Source of the DNA: Actinomycetes bacterium
Lineage (GTDB): Bacteria; Actinomycetota; Thermoleophilia; BMS3ABIN01
DNA length: 5,899 nt
Assembly: GCA_021790075.1 (NCBI GenBank)
Contig: JAJYIN010000139.1
Location: forward strand, 1-5,899
Reading direction: 5' to 3'
The notes beneath the pieces were generated by a model, which made no database searches, was not told where the DNA came from, and was given only the letters and a program-made list of their open reading frames with translations. The position numbers and the translations under genes are program-made. Below, in pieces: positions 5,247-5,899 of the stretch; the first letter of the stretch is position 1; the number at the start of each line of letters is the position of its first letter.

Positions 5247-5899
5247 TTGGCAATCACCAACTTTGCTGACAGGCTGATCGCCGCGGTGAAGGCAAAGAAG
5301 TCCCAGGTGTGCGTGGGGCTGGATCCGAAAGTGGAGCGGCTTCCCGCGGCGCTGCTGGAAAAGTACCGGCGGGAGCCGGCGGGTGGCTGCGGCTGCGGGC
5401 GTAAGGAAGTAGCCGAGGCCTTCGAGGAGTTCTGCACCGGCATCATCGAAGCGGTGGCGCCGCACGCGGTGGCGGTCAAGCTCCAGCTCGCCTGTTTCGA
5501 GCAATACGGTCCTCCCGGCTTCCGGGCCTTCCGCCACCTGGTGCGGACGGCCTCCCGTGCCGGCCTCGTCGTCATCGCCGACGCCAAGCGCGGCGACATC
5601 GGCATCTCCGCCGCTTCCTATTCTGCCGCCTTCATCGGCCAGCCCGAAGGGCTGGACGGCAAACTGAAGGGCCTCGAGATCGACGCCATGACCGTGAACC
5701 CGTTTTTCGGCAGCGACGGCGTGAAGCCATTCCTGGACGACTGCCGCCGGCTGGGCAAAGGCATCTTCGTGCTGGTAAAGACGTCCAATCCCGGCTCGGC
5801 CGAGCTGCAGGACCTTAAGGTCGCTGGCGGCCGCAGGTTGTATGAGCACCTGGCGGAGATGGTCGCCGGCTGGGGTATGGACCTGGTTGGCGAGTCGGG
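5247..5899 (+). CDS. pyrF: Orotidine 5'-phosphate decarboxylase, type 2 (5' part, cut by the window)
   Basis: The enzyme makes UMP from orotidine 5'-monophosphate, the last step of de novo pyrimidine nucleotide synthesis in the cytoplasm. The visible 217 residues start MAITNFADRLIAAV and contain VGLDP (23-27), the substrate-site segment VKLQLACFEQYG (77-88), the catalytic motif DAKRGDIG (112-119, with Lys114 the likely catalytic lysine), TVNPFFGSDGVKPF (149-162) and VLVKTSNPGS (175-184). These are marks of the type 2 (mycobacterial/myxobacterial-like) subfamily, usually about 270-310 residues, so a C-terminal portion lies outside the window. An unusual GGCGCG turn (46-51) places two cysteines near the N-terminal loop. 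The TTG start is forced by the adjacent TGA and supported by GAGAGG; a GTG at codon 14 would remove conserved sequence. It follows obgE by 87 bp, a gap with no terminator or convincing promoter. Confidence 0.93.
   Translation, partial: MAITNFADRLIAAVKAKKSQVCVGLDPKVERLPAALLEKYRREPAGGCGCGRKEVAEAFEEFCTGIIEAVAPHAVAVKLQLACFEQYGPPGFRAFRHLVRTASRAGLVVIADAKRGDIGISAASYSAAFIGQPEGLDGKLKGLEIDAMTVNPFFGSDGVKPFLDDCRRLGKGIFVLVKTSNPGSAELQDLKVAGGRRLYEHLAEMVAGWGMDLVGES

Noticed and set aside
4746..5849. 367-codon minus-strand open frame opposite the obgE end and pyrF
   Set aside because: It overlaps two recognised plus-strand genes, and crosses the gap between them with no recognisable domain.
1..5899. tRNA or rRNA genes, CRISPR arrays, or a defence cassette
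   Set aside because: No regularly spaced repeats, tRNA-like cloverleaf arms, rRNA signatures or defence-type proteins were seen on either strand.

Overview
This window is a stretch of GC-rich bacterial chromosome carrying a conserved housekeeping neighbourhood. In order on the plus strand it holds the tail of an upstream gene, a ribonuclease of the RNase E/G family (rng), ribosomal proteins L21 (rplU) and L27 (rpmA), a small membrane protein of the DUF5684 type, the ribosome-assembly GTPase Obg (obgE), and the first 217 codons of a type 2 orotidine 5'-phosphate decarboxylase (pyrF). All genes are on the plus strand. The high GC content, Obg with a C-terminal OCT domain, type 2 PyrF, and L27 beginning directly with MAHKKG (no cleavable leader and no prp gene beside it) fit a high-GC Gram-positive-like lineage, perhaps a deep-branching actinobacterium. 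This placement is inference.

Region by region: bases 1-86 are the 3' end of a gene that may be the radical-SAM-linked DUF2344 protein often found before rng. Bases 86-275 are a 190-bp non-coding element with perfect 40-bp inverted terminal repeats, resembling a miniature inverted-repeat element. Bases 276-560 are an rng leader with a plausible promoter. rng (561-2366) has all expected catalytic and zinc-link residues. The 167-bp gap after rng contains a second copy of the last codons of rng, then an extended -10 promoter and a GC hairpin leading into rplU. rplU and rpmA form a transcription unit closed by an intrinsic terminator at 3264-3291. The DUF5684 gene (3375-3713) is closed by a second strong intrinsic terminator at 3741-3774. 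obgE (3801-5159) begins 6 bases after a -10-like box and has no Shine-Dalgarno sequence, so it may be transcribed leaderless. pyrF begins at an unusual TTG at 5247 after an 87-bp gap and runs off the window.

Functionally, most of the window concerns RNA processing and large ribosomal subunit biogenesis: RNase E/G processes rRNA and mRNA, L21 and L27 are 50S proteins, and Obg is a 50S assembly and stress-signalling GTPase. pyrF belongs to pyrimidine synthesis. No complete undescribed system is visible. The most distinctive signals are the inverted-repeat element, the duplicated rng 3' end whose differences are all synonymous, the possible leaderless start of obgE, and the lysine/alanine/proline-rich tail on L21.
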